DNA of 64,000 nucleotides. It comes from Pseudomonadales bacterium (GTDB lineage: Bacteria > Pseudomonadota > Gammaproteobacteria > Pseudomonadales > Azotimanducaceae). Location of the stretch: assembly GCA_017642855.1 (NCBI GenBank), contig JAEPOO010000001.1:1837469-1901468 (forward strand). Reading direction: 5' to 3'. The first letter of the stretch is position 1. The number at the start of each line of letters is the position of its first letter. The position numbers and the translations under genes were made by a program. Below the pieces are notes generated by a model, which worked only from the letters and a program-made list of their open reading frames with translations, had not been told where the DNA came from and did not search any database. Of the stretch, positions 27,320-35,510 are shown piece by piece.

Positions 27320-28095
27320 TATGCATTCCTGATGGTCAGTCCACCGTCGACCGGCATAGCCACCCCAGTAATGTATTGCGCCGCTGGTAACACAAAATTT
27401 AGCGTGCCGTGTGCAACCTCTTCCGGCTCCGCATATCGTCGAAGCGCCGTGCGCCTTTTCGCGAAAATGACTTTGTCATCCGCATCAATGGCGGCGGTCA
27501 TGCCTGTGTTGATCGGTCCGGGACAAATGCAGTTCACGGTGATGTTCTCTGGTCCAAGTTCAACCGCCAGCGATCGGGTCAAGCCAATGACACCCGTCTT
27601 GGCCGCGGTATAAGGGCTGCCATATCTCGTCGCACCCAGCCCTTCGGTCGATGCAATGTTCACGATTCTTCCATGGGCAGATTGACGCAGGAAAGGCAAC
27701 GCCGCTCGTATGGTTAACGTGTGTGCGGTCAGCAGTACCGCGATACTTTTGTTCCAGGCCGCGGAATAACCATCAGAATCAATCGGCGCTGGTATGGAGA
27801 TACCGGCGTTGTTCACCAGGATATCGATGCCGCCGAAGTGTTCGCCTATTTCCGTGATCACTTTACCAATGGCGGCTTCGTCCGAAAGATCGAGGGTCCA
27901 GCCTTTCGCGTCATAACCTTCGTCGATCATTTCCTTTACAACCGCCTGCAGGGGTTCTTCATTGATATCAATCAGCGCAACCCTCGCACCTTCATCACCA
28001 AAAAGGTGAGCAGTCGCCCTGCCCATGCCTGAGGCGGCACCGGTAACAATAGCGACTTCACCTTTGATAGAACGACTCAGTGTCGACAAGGCCAT
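27319..28095 (-). CDS. Short-chain dehydrogenase/reductase
   Basis: A 258-residue classical SDR: GAASGMGRATAHLFGDEGA at the nucleotide loop, VALIDINEE with Asp after beta-2 (NAD preference), NNAGIS at residue 90 and YTAAKTG for the catalytic Tyr-Lys, ending with ITGVAMPVDGGLTIRNA. It is likely an alcohol or sugar dehydrogenase; partner genes suggest a sugar or aglycone alcohol (inference). The start ATG at 28095 is preceded by AGGGAG, which I prefer over a longer frame. It is the first gene of the minus-strand GH3 unit and overlaps the GH3 start as TAATG. The divergent PTPS gene starts 58 bp away. Confidence 0.9.
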   Translation of the reverse strand: MALSTLSRSIKGEVAIVTGAASGMGRATAHLFGDEGARVALIDINEEPLQAVVKEMIDEGYDAKGWTLDLSDEAAIGKVITEIGEHFGGIDILVNNAGISIPAPIDSDGYSAAWNKSIAVLLTAHTLTIRAALPFLRQSAHGRIVNIASTEGLGATRYGSPYTAAKTGVIGLTRSLAVELGPENITVNCICPGPINTGMTAAIDADDKVIFAKRRTALRRYAEPEEVAHGTLNFVLPAAQYITGVAMPVDGGLTIRNA

Positions 28096-28153
28096 AACAA
28101 ACTCCCTCCATTCAATGTCGCCAGAGTGTGCCTGAACTCCTGCAGGGAGCCAA

Positions 28154-28693
28154 ATGGGTGTTAAGATGCCGGTTTCGCTATTCAGGCAGTCAGCAGTGAG
28201 CGTAGAGAAACTCGGGCGTATCGAGATCGCCAAACAGGCACTGAATTTCAGTGCCGCACACTTCACCATTTTCAGTGCAACGGAGAGAGAAGATCTTCAC
28301 GGCCATAACTGGCAGGTCGAATGTGAGCTGACTTCACCCATTGATGGAAATGGTTTGATCTTTGACTACTCGCTGATCAAAAAAGCCGTGAAAGAAATCT
28401 GCGATGAGCTGGATGAGAAAACTATCCTTCCGGAACAGTCTCCGCACCTTTCTATCGAACAGGATGGTGACTACGTTGTGGGTGTTTACGGTAATGAGCG
28501 TATCCCGTTTCTGCCGAGAGACGTCATTACCCTGCCAATCGCCAACGCCAGTGTGGAAGAGCTGAGCTACTATGTACTGGATCGCGTACTTAATCACCCG
28601 GACATCAAAGACCAGGACATTCGCGACATGACCATTAAGGTTTCCAGCAGTCCTGGCCAGAACGGTTCAGCCACCTTCACGAGGGACTCATGA
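28154..28693 (+). CDS. 6-pyruvoyl-tetrahydropterin synthase-like protein, PTPS-III type
   Basis: A 179-residue tunnel-fold zinc enzyme. Zinc ligands are His36 in NFSAAHF and His49/His51 in LHGHNW. The catalytic-loop Cys of QueD (CxxxHGH) is absent; the sequence is EDLHGH, matching the ExxHGH motif of the PTPS-III subtype, in which a Glu replaces the Cys. PTPS-III enzymes cleave the side chain of dihydroneopterin triphosphate to 6-hydroxymethyl-dihydropterin and can replace FolB in folate synthesis. So a folate or pterin role is more likely than queuosine. The ATG at 28154 has a near AGGGAG; later starts remain possible. It overlaps the SDR by 4 bp and lies 694 bp upstream of a YhhQ-type transporter. 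Confidence 0.85.
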   Translation: MGVKMPVSLFRQSAVSVEKLGRIEIAKQALNFSAAHFTIFSATEREDLHGHNWQVECELTSPIDGNGLIFDYSLIKKAVKEICDELDEKTILPEQSPHLSIEQDGDYVVGVYGNERIPFLPRDVITLPIANASVEELSYYVLDRVLNHPDIKDQDIRDMTIKVSSSPGQNGSATFTRDS

Positions 28694-29385
28694 GCACCAT
28701 CATCATTACAGGTGCCAGCAAAGGCATCGGCAAAGCGACGGCAGCCATGTTTATCGAAGCCGGGCATGACGTTTACAACATTTCAAGGACCGCCTGCGAC
28801 CTGGCTGACATCAACAATGTCGCCATCGACCTGGCTTCCTCAGAGGCAGAATCGCCGGTCAGCCAGTTTGTTAACGACATTGAGGCGGGACAGATTCATC
28901 TCATCCACAACGCTGCCCGCCTGACCAGCGAGTCCGTACGAGATATTGAAATAGACGCGTTTCGATCAACCATCGATATCAATATCGTCGCGCCGCAGGT
29001 ACTGAACAGAGCGCTGCTGCCCAAAATGCAGGCAGGGTCTTCGATCATCTATATTGGATCGACCCTCTCCGAGAAAGCGGTCGCCAATTCCTACAGCTAT
29101 GTTGTGACCAAGCACGCCATGATTGGCATGATGCGCGCCACTTGTCAGGATCTTGCCGGGTCAGGCATACATACCACCTGCGTTTGCCCAGGCTTCACCA
29201 ATACGGAAATGCTGCGCGCACACGTCGGTGAGTCCCAGGAAGTCTTGGATAGCATTGCAGGCGGCTCCACGTTTGGTCGCCTTATCGAACCCGATGAAAT
29301 TGCCGGAACCATTGTGTTCGCAACTGAAAACGCCGTGCTGAACGGCGCTGTCATTCACGCGAACCTGGGTCAAATAGAGAGCTAA
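28690..29385 (+). CDS. Short-chain dehydrogenase/reductase (possible pterin reductase)
   Basis: A 231-residue compact SDR: TGASKGIGKATAAMFIEAGHD nucleotide loop, HNAARL in place of NNAG, GSTLSEK for the catalytic Ser and YSYVVTKHAMIGM for the Tyr-Lys pair, ending GTIVFATENAVLNGAVIHANLG. The size and SKGIGKA loop are common to benzil/sepiapterin-reductase-like SDRs. It lacks the TGxxxRxG signature of pteridine reductases (FolM/PTR1), so the substrate cannot be read from sequence. Its start overlaps the PTPS-III stop by 4 bp (ATGA) and it ends 2 bp before the transporter gene, so reduction of a pterin is a reasonable but untested guess. Confidence 0.85.
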   Translation: MSTIIITGASKGIGKATAAMFIEAGHDVYNISRTACDLADINNVAIDLASSEAESPVSQFVNDIEAGQIHLIHNAARLTSESVRDIEIDAFRSTIDINIVAPQVLNRALLPKMQAGSSIIYIGSTLSEKAVANSYSYVVTKHAMIGMMRATCQDLAGSGIHTTCVCPGFTNTEMLRAHVGESQEVLDSIAGGSTFGRLIEPDEIAGTIVFATENAVLNGAVIHANLGQIES

Positions 29386-29387
29386 CC

Positions 29388-30170
29388 ATGTCTGAAGCAG
29401 CTGCACCGCCGATCAGCGACGAACTCAGAGAGAAAAGAGAGCGCGTATTCCTCGTTCTGGCCGGGCTCTTTCTTTGCGCCATGACGATGCTGAACATCAT
29501 CGGCATCACGCGATTCATTCAGCTTGGACCAATGGCTCTGGCGGTTGGTGTTCTTCCCTACCCACTCACATTCCTTTGCACTGACCTCATCAGTGAGCTC
29601 TATGGAAGATCAAGAGCCAACTTCATGGTGACCGTGGGATTGATCCTGAACTTCTTCATTATTGGCGTGATGTGGCTGGCCCAGGCAATGCCTTCCGTTG
29701 GACCAGAGAACCAACCGCCGTGGCAGCTGATTCAACTGGCTGAAGATGTGGCACTACCCAATGGTTCAGCGGTGACCGATCAGGTTGAACTGTTCACACT
29801 CCTTTACGCAACAACGTCCGGTGCTGTGATGGCCAGCATGATGGCGTACATCGCCGCGCAGTATTGTGACGTCTACATGTTCCACTTCTGGAAGAAACTC
29901 ACGAACGGCAAACACCTTTGGCTGCGAAACAATGGCAGTACACTGGTCAGCCAGGGTGTCGATTCATTTATGGTGATTACGGTAACGTTCGGAGCGCAGT
30001 TTCTGGCCGGTGCGATGAGCGCCGGTGCCATGCTGGTACTGATGGGCAGCAACTATCTCTTTAAACTGTGCGTTGCCCTGGCAGACACCCTGCCGTTTTA
30101 TATCGGTGTGCATTACCTCGCCAAATATCTGGAACTTTCCGAAGAAGAACTCAGGGCGCATGCCGACTGA
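29388..30170 (+). CDS. yhhQ: Queuosine-precursor-transporter-like protein (YhhQ/VUT family)
   Basis: A 260-residue polytopic membrane protein of the DUF165/VUT family: YPLTFLCTDLISELYGRSRAN is the signature, with about six hydrophobic helices (residues 23-45, 55-75, 85-105, 130-155, 200-220, 225-245). E. coli YhhQ imports preQ0/preQ1 for queuosine. The family has many branches, and the insertion between helices 3 and 4 (about 30 residues, polar) is larger than in YhhQ. It follows the PTPS-III and SDR genes almost without gap, so a pterin or 7-deazaguanine substrate is expected, and it overlaps the DUF924 gene by 11 bp. Confidence 0.88.
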   Translation: MSEAAAPPISDELREKRERVFLVLAGLFLCAMTMLNIIGITRFIQLGPMALAVGVLPYPLTFLCTDLISELYGRSRANFMVTVGLILNFFIIGVMWLAQAMPSVGPENQPPWQLIQLAEDVALPNGSAVTDQVELFTLLYATTSGAVMASMMAYIAAQYCDVYMFHFWKKLTNGKHLWLRNNGSTLVSQGVDSFMVITVTFGAQFLAGAMSAGAMLVLMGSNYLFKLCVALADTLPFYIGVHYLAKYLELSEEELRAHAD

Positions 30171-30768
30171 AGCCTCAGAGATCATTCACTACTGGCTAGG
30201 AACAGAACAGAATTCTGTCGACGACATGAAACGCCAGTGGAAACTCTGGTATGACGCAAGCGATGACACTGATAACACCATAAGGGCACGATTCGGTGCT
30301 GCGCTTGCAGATGCGGAAGCCGGCAAGCTCGTAAGTTGGCAATCAACAGCCGAAGGCAGCCTGGCTCTGGTCATCCTGCTGGATCAGTTCTCGCGAAACT
30401 TGTTTCGCAGTACCCCAGAGGCTTACAGAAACGATGACCAGTCCCTCGCCATCGCAGAACATGCAGTGATCACCGGGCAACATCTTGAATTGTCGATACC
30501 AGGAAGGGTTATGCTGTATCACCCTTATCACCATGCCGAAGACACCGTGATGCAGGAAAAAGCGGTACAACTTTTTTCTGAACTGAAAACATCCAGCCCC
30601 ACTGAGTGGGAAGAGGAACTGGAGAACCACCTGAAGTTCGTCAGGAGTCATGCAGCTCTGGTTGGCACATACGGCAGATTCCCGCATCGAAATCAGGTGC
30701 TTGGCAGAGTCTCGACAGAGGAAGAAAAGGCTTACCTCGACACGGACAAACGGACCTATGGCCAATAA
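30160..30768 (+). CDS. DUF924 family protein
   Basis: A 202-residue cytoplasmic, mostly helical protein with the DUF924 pattern: IIHYWLGTEQNSVDDMKRQW near the N-terminus, LALVILLDQFSRNLFRST with the invariant DQFxRN, and RVMLYHPYHHAEDTVMQEKA, ending HRNQVLGRVSTEEEKAYL. The family is widespread and has a TPR-like fold but no agreed function. The ATG at 30160 is inside the end of the transporter gene (11-bp overlap) and the stop overlaps the TTC38-like start by 11 bp, so it is translationally coupled on both sides. Confidence 0.88.
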   Translation: MPTEASEIIHYWLGTEQNSVDDMKRQWKLWYDASDDTDNTIRARFGAALADAEAGKLVSWQSTAEGSLALVILLDQFSRNLFRSTPEAYRNDDQSLAIAEHAVITGQHLELSIPGRVMLYHPYHHAEDTVMQEKAVQLFSELKTSSPTEWEEELENHLKFVRSHAALVGTYGRFPHRNQVLGRVSTEEEKAYLDTDKRTYGQ

Positions 30769-31972
30769 AGACGAGTTCGACCTGAGCTACACGACAACGG
30801 ACGGCGATACACCCGCCCTGTTTTGCGACGCCCTGGAGTCTTACCTCGCCTCATCAACAGAGGTCATGCCAAAGCTCGAGACTGTCCTGGAAAAAGATCC
30901 GACGATGCCGATGGCGATCATGTTTCGCGGGTACTTGATGAAACTTGCCGCAGATCCCCGATTTCGGGCACCCATCAACACGTGCTACGAAGCAGTTGCG
31001 AATCGTGAAGACCTGAACGAACGCGAACAGATGCATCGACATGCCTTCGACTACTGGCAACACGACCGACTTGAAGACGCCGTAAAACTCTTTGATGCCA
31101 TCTGCGAGGCATATCCCCGGGATATGCTTGCCGCCCGCGTATCCCACTATCTGCACTTTTATGGCAGCGGTGGCCAGCAGATGGTGGATTCCCTGCAACA
31201 CATCATCAATCACTGGCAACCCGGCGACCGGTTCTATGGTTTTCTAAAAGGTATGCAGAGCTTCGCTCATGAAGAACTGGGCGACTATGCCGCCGCAGAA
31301 GCCGCCGGACGTGAAGCCCTGGACATCAATCCTGCTGACATCTGGGCCACCCATGCGGTTACTCACGTTCTACAGATGCAGTCCAGATTCGAAGAGGGCG
31401 TGCCTTTCATCGAGTCTTTTTCAAACCAATGGCATGGCATCAATAACTTCGCCAATCACATGCACTGGCACAAAGCGCTGCAACATATTGGGCTTGATCA
31501 GCTTGACGAAGCGCTGACTATCTACGACGCGCTACTCGTCGAACCGCTCGAGGATGATTTTTATCTGGATGTCTGCAACGCAGCCTCTTTACTCTGGCGT
31601 CTTGAGATGCTGGGCAAGAACGTTGGCCATCGGTGGGAGCCGCTCCTGGAACTCTCTCGCAATAGAATAGAAGACGATGAACTTGTGTTTCCCACGCTCC
31701 ACTACCTGATGGCGCCTGCGGTGCTGGGTGACGCCGAGGCGGTCGAAAAAGGACTGCAACACTTTCAGCGCTGGACGAACGATGACACCACCCAGGGTTC
31801 TGTCGCCAGACAAGTCGGGCTGCCGATGGCGCAGGCAATACAGGAAATCGCCAGCGGTCACGGTGCTGAGGGCTCGGCAAGAATGGCCGCCATTCAAGAC
31901 CACATCTACCTGATCGGTGGTTCGCACGCACAGCGAGACCTGTTCTCACAACTGATTTCTCATTATCACTAA
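30758..31972 (+). CDS. TTC38-like tetratricopeptide-repeat protein
   Basis: A 404-residue soluble helical repeat protein of the TTC38 family: EKDPTMPMAIMFRGYLMKLA, EREQMHRHAFDYW, SFAHEELGDYAAAEAAGREAL and the conserved DIWATHAVTHVLQMQ and NHMHWHKALQHI segments, where the His residues of THAVTH and HMHWH are invariant in the family. No catalytic role is proven. The start ATG at 30758 overlaps the DUF924 stop by 11 bp. Its linkage with DUF924, a small transporter and pterin genes is unusual and suggests one operon from 28154 to 32858. The crotonase follows 25 bp downstream. Confidence 0.88.
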   Translation: MANKDEFDLSYTTTDGDTPALFCDALESYLASSTEVMPKLETVLEKDPTMPMAIMFRGYLMKLAADPRFRAPINTCYEAVANREDLNEREQMHRHAFDYWQHDRLEDAVKLFDAICEAYPRDMLAARVSHYLHFYGSGGQQMVDSLQHIINHWQPGDRFYGFLKGMQSFAHEELGDYAAAEAAGREALDINPADIWATHAVTHVLQMQSRFEEGVPFIESFSNQWHGINNFANHMHWHKALQHIGLDQLDEALTIYDALLVEPLEDDFYLDVCNAASLLWRLEMLGKNVGHRWEPLLELSRNRIEDDELVFPTLHYLMAPAVLGDAEAVEKGLQHFQRWTNDDTTQGSVARQVGLPMAQAIQEIASGHGAEGSARMAAIQDHIYLIGGSHAQRDLFSQLISHYH

Positions 31973-31997
31973 AGACACACAACAAAGAGGGAATCCA

Positions 31998-32858
31998 ATG
32001 GATTACGAAGCCATTATCTACGAGGTCGAGAACAACATTCTGACCATCACCCTTAACCGGCCTGAAAAGCTCAACGCTTTTAACGCGCAGATGTCGTCCG
32101 AAATCATAAACGCACTGGACAGAGCTGATGCTGACGATAATGTCAAGGCGATCATCTTCACGGGCCAGGGAAGAGCCTTCTGCGCCGGCGCTGACCTTTC
32201 CGGCGGCAGCAACACCTTCGACTATGACGACAATGGCAAGAACGAGGGAGAGACGATTCCTCGTGACGGTGGTGGTGTTCTGACCCTTAGATTATTCAAC
32301 AGCCTGAAGCCCATCATCTCCGCGTGCAACGGACCGGCTGTCGGCGTCGGCGCCACCATGCAATGCGCCATGGACATTCGGCTTGCTTCCGAGAAGGCCC
32401 GATACGGTTTCGTCTTCGCCAAGCGCGGCATCGTACCCGAAGCCTGTTCCAGCTGGTTCCTGCCTCGATGCGTTGGTATCAACACCGCGTTGGAGTGGGC
32501 CTACTCCGGCAGAATCTTCGATGCACAGGAAGCCTTCGATCGCAGATTCGTCAGGAGCATTCACAAAGAAGAAGACCTGTTACCCGCAGCGCGCGATCTC
32601 GCCCATGAATTCGCCGAGCAGACCTCATCAATCTCTGTCACGATGATCAGGCACATGATGTGGCAAATGCTGGGCGCAGATCACCCGATGGAAGCACACA
32701 AGCTGGATAGTCGTGGCGTCTATTTCACTGGGAGTTCTGCTGATGCCCATGAAGGTGTTCAATCTTTCCTGGAGAAACGTCCTGCAGAATTCCCCGGTAA
32801 GGTCAGCACAGACATGCCGGAATTCTTTCCCTGGTGGAAAGAACGCGAGTTCGAATAA
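31998..32858 (+). CDS. Crotonase-family protein, enoyl-CoA isomerase-type active site
   Basis: A 286-residue crotonase with ITLNRPEKLNAFN, GRAFCAGADLSGG (oxyanion loop) and an isomerase-like RGIVPEACSSWFLPRCVG. Aligned to rat enoyl-CoA hydratase, both catalytic glutamates (E144, E164) are missing (Thr and Phe), while a Glu in VPEACSSW corresponds to the catalytic Glu of Eci1/PaaG-type delta3-delta2-enoyl-CoA isomerases. So I favour an isomerase or related activity over hydration. It ends the plus-strand 28154-32858 run after a GAGGGAATCC ribosome-binding site. A start ATG at 31998 is clear. It converges on the unknown 32864 gene with a 5-bp gap. Confidence 0.9.
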   Translation: MDYEAIIYEVENNILTITLNRPEKLNAFNAQMSSEIINALDRADADDNVKAIIFTGQGRAFCAGADLSGGSNTFDYDDNGKNEGETIPRDGGGVLTLRLFNSLKPIISACNGPAVGVGATMQCAMDIRLASEKARYGFVFAKRGIVPEACSSWFLPRCVGINTALEWAYSGRIFDAQEAFDRRFVRSIHKEEDLLPAARDLAHEFAEQTSSISVTMIRHMMWQMLGADHPMEAHKLDSRGVYFTGSSADAHEGVQSFLEKRPAEFPGKVSTDMPEFFPWWKEREFE

Positions 32859-32863
32859 ACGCG

Positions 32864-33310
32864 CTATTTGGGTGTGATCACCCAGATCCTTGCGAGACAG
32901 TCGGGCCAATTCACCTCATGGATTCGCCGGACTGAGTCCTCCAGCGGCTCTGCCCTGTGGAATGCTCCCAGGGCTTGGATCGCGAGGCTCGCTATTTCTC
33001 CTGTCTCAATGAGCCCGCAGAGGTCAGCCAAACAATCCTGAGCCGCTGCTTCAGAAAATGGCACCGCTCGATCAAAATCGTGAACAACAGCAAATGCGGC
33101 ATTGCCGCGCAGCGCCAGCTCGCCGAGCGGCAATGGCGACTGATCGGCTGCCTGGGCCTGGAGTTCTTGCAGCGGTTCTCGAATCGCGCGGATATGGTTG
33201 CTCGCACTCATCACCAGAAAGGTATCTTCTTCAAAAACCTTGAACTCAACCTCGAAGGGCTGATCCGGGCTGACGAGAACGTCAGTCAATCGATTTACCG
33301 AGCCGCTCAA
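32864..33310 (-). CDS. Conserved-looking hypothetical protein
   Basis: A protein of about 140-148 residues that I do not recognise. It follows a crotonase gene on the minus strand, overlapping its end by 29 bp if the ATG at 33310 is used or by 8 bp if a TTG at 33289 is used. The sequence is a mix of hydrophobic strands and acidic helices (EFKVFEEDTFLVMSASNH; LPLGELALRGNAAFAVVHDFD) without signal peptide or membrane segment, and ends HEVNWPDCLARIWVITPK. It may be a small accessory protein of the VOC/crotonase unit (34858-32864). Confidence 0.6.
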   Translation of the reverse strand: MSGSVNRLTDVLVSPDQPFEVEFKVFEEDTFLVMSASNHIRAIREPLQELQAQAADQSPLPLGELALRGNAAFAVVHDFDRAVPFSEAAAQDCLADLCGLIETGEIASLAIQALGAFHRAEPLEDSVRRIHEVNWPDCLARIWVITPK

Positions 33311-34094
33311 AATTGGGCGCTCGCTTTTCTATAAGGGCCATTGCACCTTCTTTAGCATCGGGTTTTGCCACGAACTCGTTCTGCACTTTATCCGCTTCGA
33401 TCAGAGCCTCCCTGAAACCGACACCCAGGTGGTCATAAACCAGCTTCTTGGTCGCCGCGATTGCCGCAGGCGCCGAGGTCACCGCGAGCTTGTCGATGTA
33501 GGCAACCGCATCATCAATCAATGCCTCTGGGTCTGAAACTCGATCCACCAAACCTAGCTCAAGCGCTTCCTCCGCACTGACCTTGTCACTCGCCCAGAGC
33601 AGATCGAGCGCCCTACCCGTTCCAACAAGTCTCGGCAGTATCCAGCTGGAGCCATGTTCCGCGATCAAGCCGCGCTTGAGAAAAACCGTTGTAATGGCCG
33701 CATCGGAAGAGGCAAACCGAATGTCACTCATCAGTGCCAGAATAAGCCCACCGCCCGCAGCAATGCCGTTCATGGCAGTAATCACAGGCTTCGGTACTTC
33801 CAGAAGATAAGAAAACAGTCCCGGCAGTTCATTGTCTTGCCTGGTCGATGCATTGCCGCTTTCTTCACCACTGGTCACGCTGGCGAGCACCTGAGCATCG
33901 AGGCCTGAGGAGAACCCTCGACCCTTGCCAGTAAAAATGATGCCCACAACGTCCGGGTCGTCTACAGATAGATCAACGGCACTGCGGATTTCACGAAGCG
34001 TATGGTAGGTGAGCGCGTTCAAAGTCTCAGGGCGATTCAGCGTAATGATCGCTGCACTTCCCCGAACTTCGTATTCGATATCGGTATAATTCAC
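33282..34094 (-). CDS. Crotonase-family protein, isomerase-type active site
   Basis: A 270-residue crotonase: ITLNRPETLNALTYHTLREI, GRGFSSGLDAQ for the oxyanion loop and FLKRGLIAEHGSSWILPRLVG. As in the 31998 protein the two hydratase glutamates are absent (Ile and Phe) and the acidic residue is Glu in IAEHGSSW, the position used by Eci1-type isomerases. The GTG at 34094 overlaps the upstream VOC stop as GTGA; an ATG 24 bp earlier is the alternative. It stands between a VOC-fold protein and an unknown protein in one minus-strand unit. Confidence 0.87.
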   Translation of the reverse strand: MNYTDIEYEVRGSAAIITLNRPETLNALTYHTLREIRSAVDLSVDDPDVVGIIFTGKGRGFSSGLDAQVLASVTSGEESGNASTRQDNELPGLFSYLLEVPKPVITAMNGIAAGGGLILALMSDIRFASSDAAITTVFLKRGLIAEHGSSWILPRLVGTGRALDLLWASDKVSAEEALELGLVDRVSDPEALIDDAVAYIDKLAVTSAPAAIAATKKLVYDHLGVGFREALIEADKVQNEFVAKPDAKEGAMALIEKRAPNFERLGKSID

Positions 34095-34858
34095 TTGAGG
34101 TTCATCCTCATGCCGCACAGCATGACCTGGTTATCTGAACTGACAACGCCGAGTTTTTCCGCGCTCGCCAATATGGCATCGCGATCTGACGTGGCGAGAT
34201 CAATGCCACCCAGACCTTCGGGCCTGCCGTCGGTACACGCGACAAATCTGACGTCCGCATTTTCCAGGGACAGGTGATACTCGCCGTCGGTGTAATCCGG
34301 ATCTATCTCCGCGATCTCACACCACTTTTTGGCGATCGCTTCCGGATCATCACATTGAATCTCTGCTGCTTGGATACCAGTGACTCGATCAAGCTTTTTT
34401 GCCCGCTGCCAGTCAGGACCCGCAGGATGCCAGGGACCATCCCTATCCAGCGCCCGGTCACCGAACTGCTGATCAATCTCGAAAAAGGTACCTCCTGTAT
34501 CTCTCGGGTGAAGTTGCATGCAGATGTATTCGCTGCTCTGGGTATCATGAACCAATCGGACACCGAGGTCTTCGACCCGTTTTCTACGAGGCGGGTGATC
34601 ATCACACTGGGTAATGACCATGTAGCCTCCGTCACCACCGCGGCGCTCAAGATAACGTCCACCCGCCGTGTTGTCCTGAATAGGCGCGACCACTTCGAGA
34701 AGTTGATCGCCTATGGGGAAGAGCGCATTTTCAAGCCCGAAGAAGTCGATACCCGGATCCCGGTAGCAAACTTCCACACCCAGCACCTCCGTCAGCACAT
34801 GTTCGACAGGCGCCAGCTTGTTCGCCACCCCCGCTATCTGTCTGAGTCTTAGCCACAT
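34091..34858 (-). CDS. VOC (glyoxalase/bleomycin-resistance) superfamily protein
   Basis: A 255-residue protein with a VOC-type fold: the N-terminal RQIAGVANKLAPVEHVLTEVLG and FFGLENALFPIGDQLLEVVAP strands, then a polar linker (YLERRGGDGGYMVITQ) and a C-terminal half (GIQAAEIQCDDPEAIAKKWCE). This layout is seen in methylmalonyl-CoA-epimerase-like and extradiol-like VOC proteins. Metal ligands are not obvious, so it could bind a CoA ester or aromatic without metal. It is the first gene of a minus-strand unit with a crotonase and an unknown protein. The 162-bp upstream gap is shared with the divergent 35021 gene. Confidence 0.8.
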   Translation of the reverse strand: MWLRLRQIAGVANKLAPVEHVLTEVLGVEVCYRDPGIDFFGLENALFPIGDQLLEVVAPIQDNTAGGRYLERRGGDGGYMVITQCDDHPPRRKRVEDLGVRLVHDTQSSEYICMQLHPRDTGGTFFEIDQQFGDRALDRDGPWHPAGPDWQRAKKLDRVTGIQAAEIQCDDPEAIAKKWCEIAEIDPDYTDGEYHLSLENADVRFVACTDGRPEGLGGIDLATSDRDAILASAEKLGVVSSDNQVMLCGMRMNLK

Positions 34859-34891
34859 CGCTTTTGTCCCCTTCCGTTCAGAACGTTCAAG

Positions 34892-34904
34892 TCACCATAG
34901 GTGA
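34892..34904. promoter_or_regulatory. Short inverted repeat in a divergent intergenic region
   Basis: TCACC-ata-GGTGA lies in the 162-bp gap between the divergent VOC (34858) and LysM-like (35021) genes. Arms are only 5 bp. The same gap also contains GAATTAATCTCAGTTAATTTG (34940-34960), a partial repeat of TTAAT. Both might be operator sites; no regulator gene is adjacent. Confidence 0.3.
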
Positions 34905-35020
34905 TGGACAACATCTGCACAAGTGATGACCAGTGACACGCGAATTAATCTCAGTTAATTTGATTCCGACAAATAAAACAACAAGTTACACGAAGACAAT
35001 CGACACTCGGGAGGGCATCC

Positions 35021-35254
35021 ATGTCAGACCTGACAGAAAGACGTAAGACCATCATTCCCCAGGCCAACGACACCTGGGAAACCATTGCGGCCAGAGTGCT
35101 GCCAGAACAGGATACGACCGAAGCCTGCGGCAGGTTGCAGAGCTGGAATCTGCACGTATTTATGAGACCTGCAGCGCCTGAAGGATCACCTCGAGCCGGG
35201 AATCCAATCCTGCCAAGCGACATCATTTTCGTTGAGCCTCCAGCAGCCGCGTAA
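35021..35254 (+). CDS. Small LysM-like protein
   Basis: A 77-residue protein that resembles a single LysM-like module without signal peptide. NDTWETIAARVLPEQDTTEAC is the domain's start, LQSWNLHVFMRP the middle and GNPILPSDIIFVEPP the end, which matches the LysM pattern of a Gly/Asn-Asp-T-x-x-x-I-A start and an L-P-S/x-D-x-I-F-V end. A cytoplasmic LysM domain is odd. It has a strong GGGAGGGC ribosome-binding site and opens the 35021-39663 plus-strand unit. I do not know its binding partner. Confidence 0.7.
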   Translation: MSDLTERRKTIIPQANDTWETIAARVLPEQDTTEACGRLQSWNLHVFMRPAAPEGSPRAGNPILPSDIIFVEPPAAA

Positions 35255-35261
35255 AATCTCG

Positions 35262-35492
35262 ATGACCGCAAAAATTAAAAATGCACGAGTCGCCGCAGCT
35301 CACGAAGGCATCGCCGAACTGATCGTCCAGATTGAATACGACAATGGCGGCATCAGTGAAATTGCGCTGGACCAGATGGCGACGAGCGCACTTATGCGAT
35401 CTTGTGATGCAGGAGACATAGAAGACATTAAGGGACACTCCTGGGACAAGGTGCGCGATGCACTCCAGGTGTCTTACAACCGATATCAATAA
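35262..35492 (+). CDS. Small hypothetical protein
   Basis: A 76-residue soluble protein of unknown function. It has a beta-rich half (ELIVQIEYDNGGISEIALDQ) and a helix-rich half (GHSWDKVRDALQVSYNRYQ) and one Cys (MRSCDAGD). It lies 7 bp after the LysM-like gene and 18 bp before a D-aminoacylase-like gene, so the two small proteins probably act with the hydrolase, for instance as a subunit or substrate-carrier. I recognise no named domain. Confidence 0.65.
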   Translation: MTAKIKNARVAAAHEGIAELIVQIEYDNGGISEIALDQMATSALMRSCDAGDIEDIKGHSWDKVRDALQVSYNRYQ

Positions 35493-35510
35493 GAACGAGA
35501 GGCACTGAAC

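Noticed and set aside
34091..34858. A glyoxalase I or extradiol dioxygenase.
   Set aside because: The family's metal ligands are not recognisable in the sequence, so only the VOC fold is claimed.
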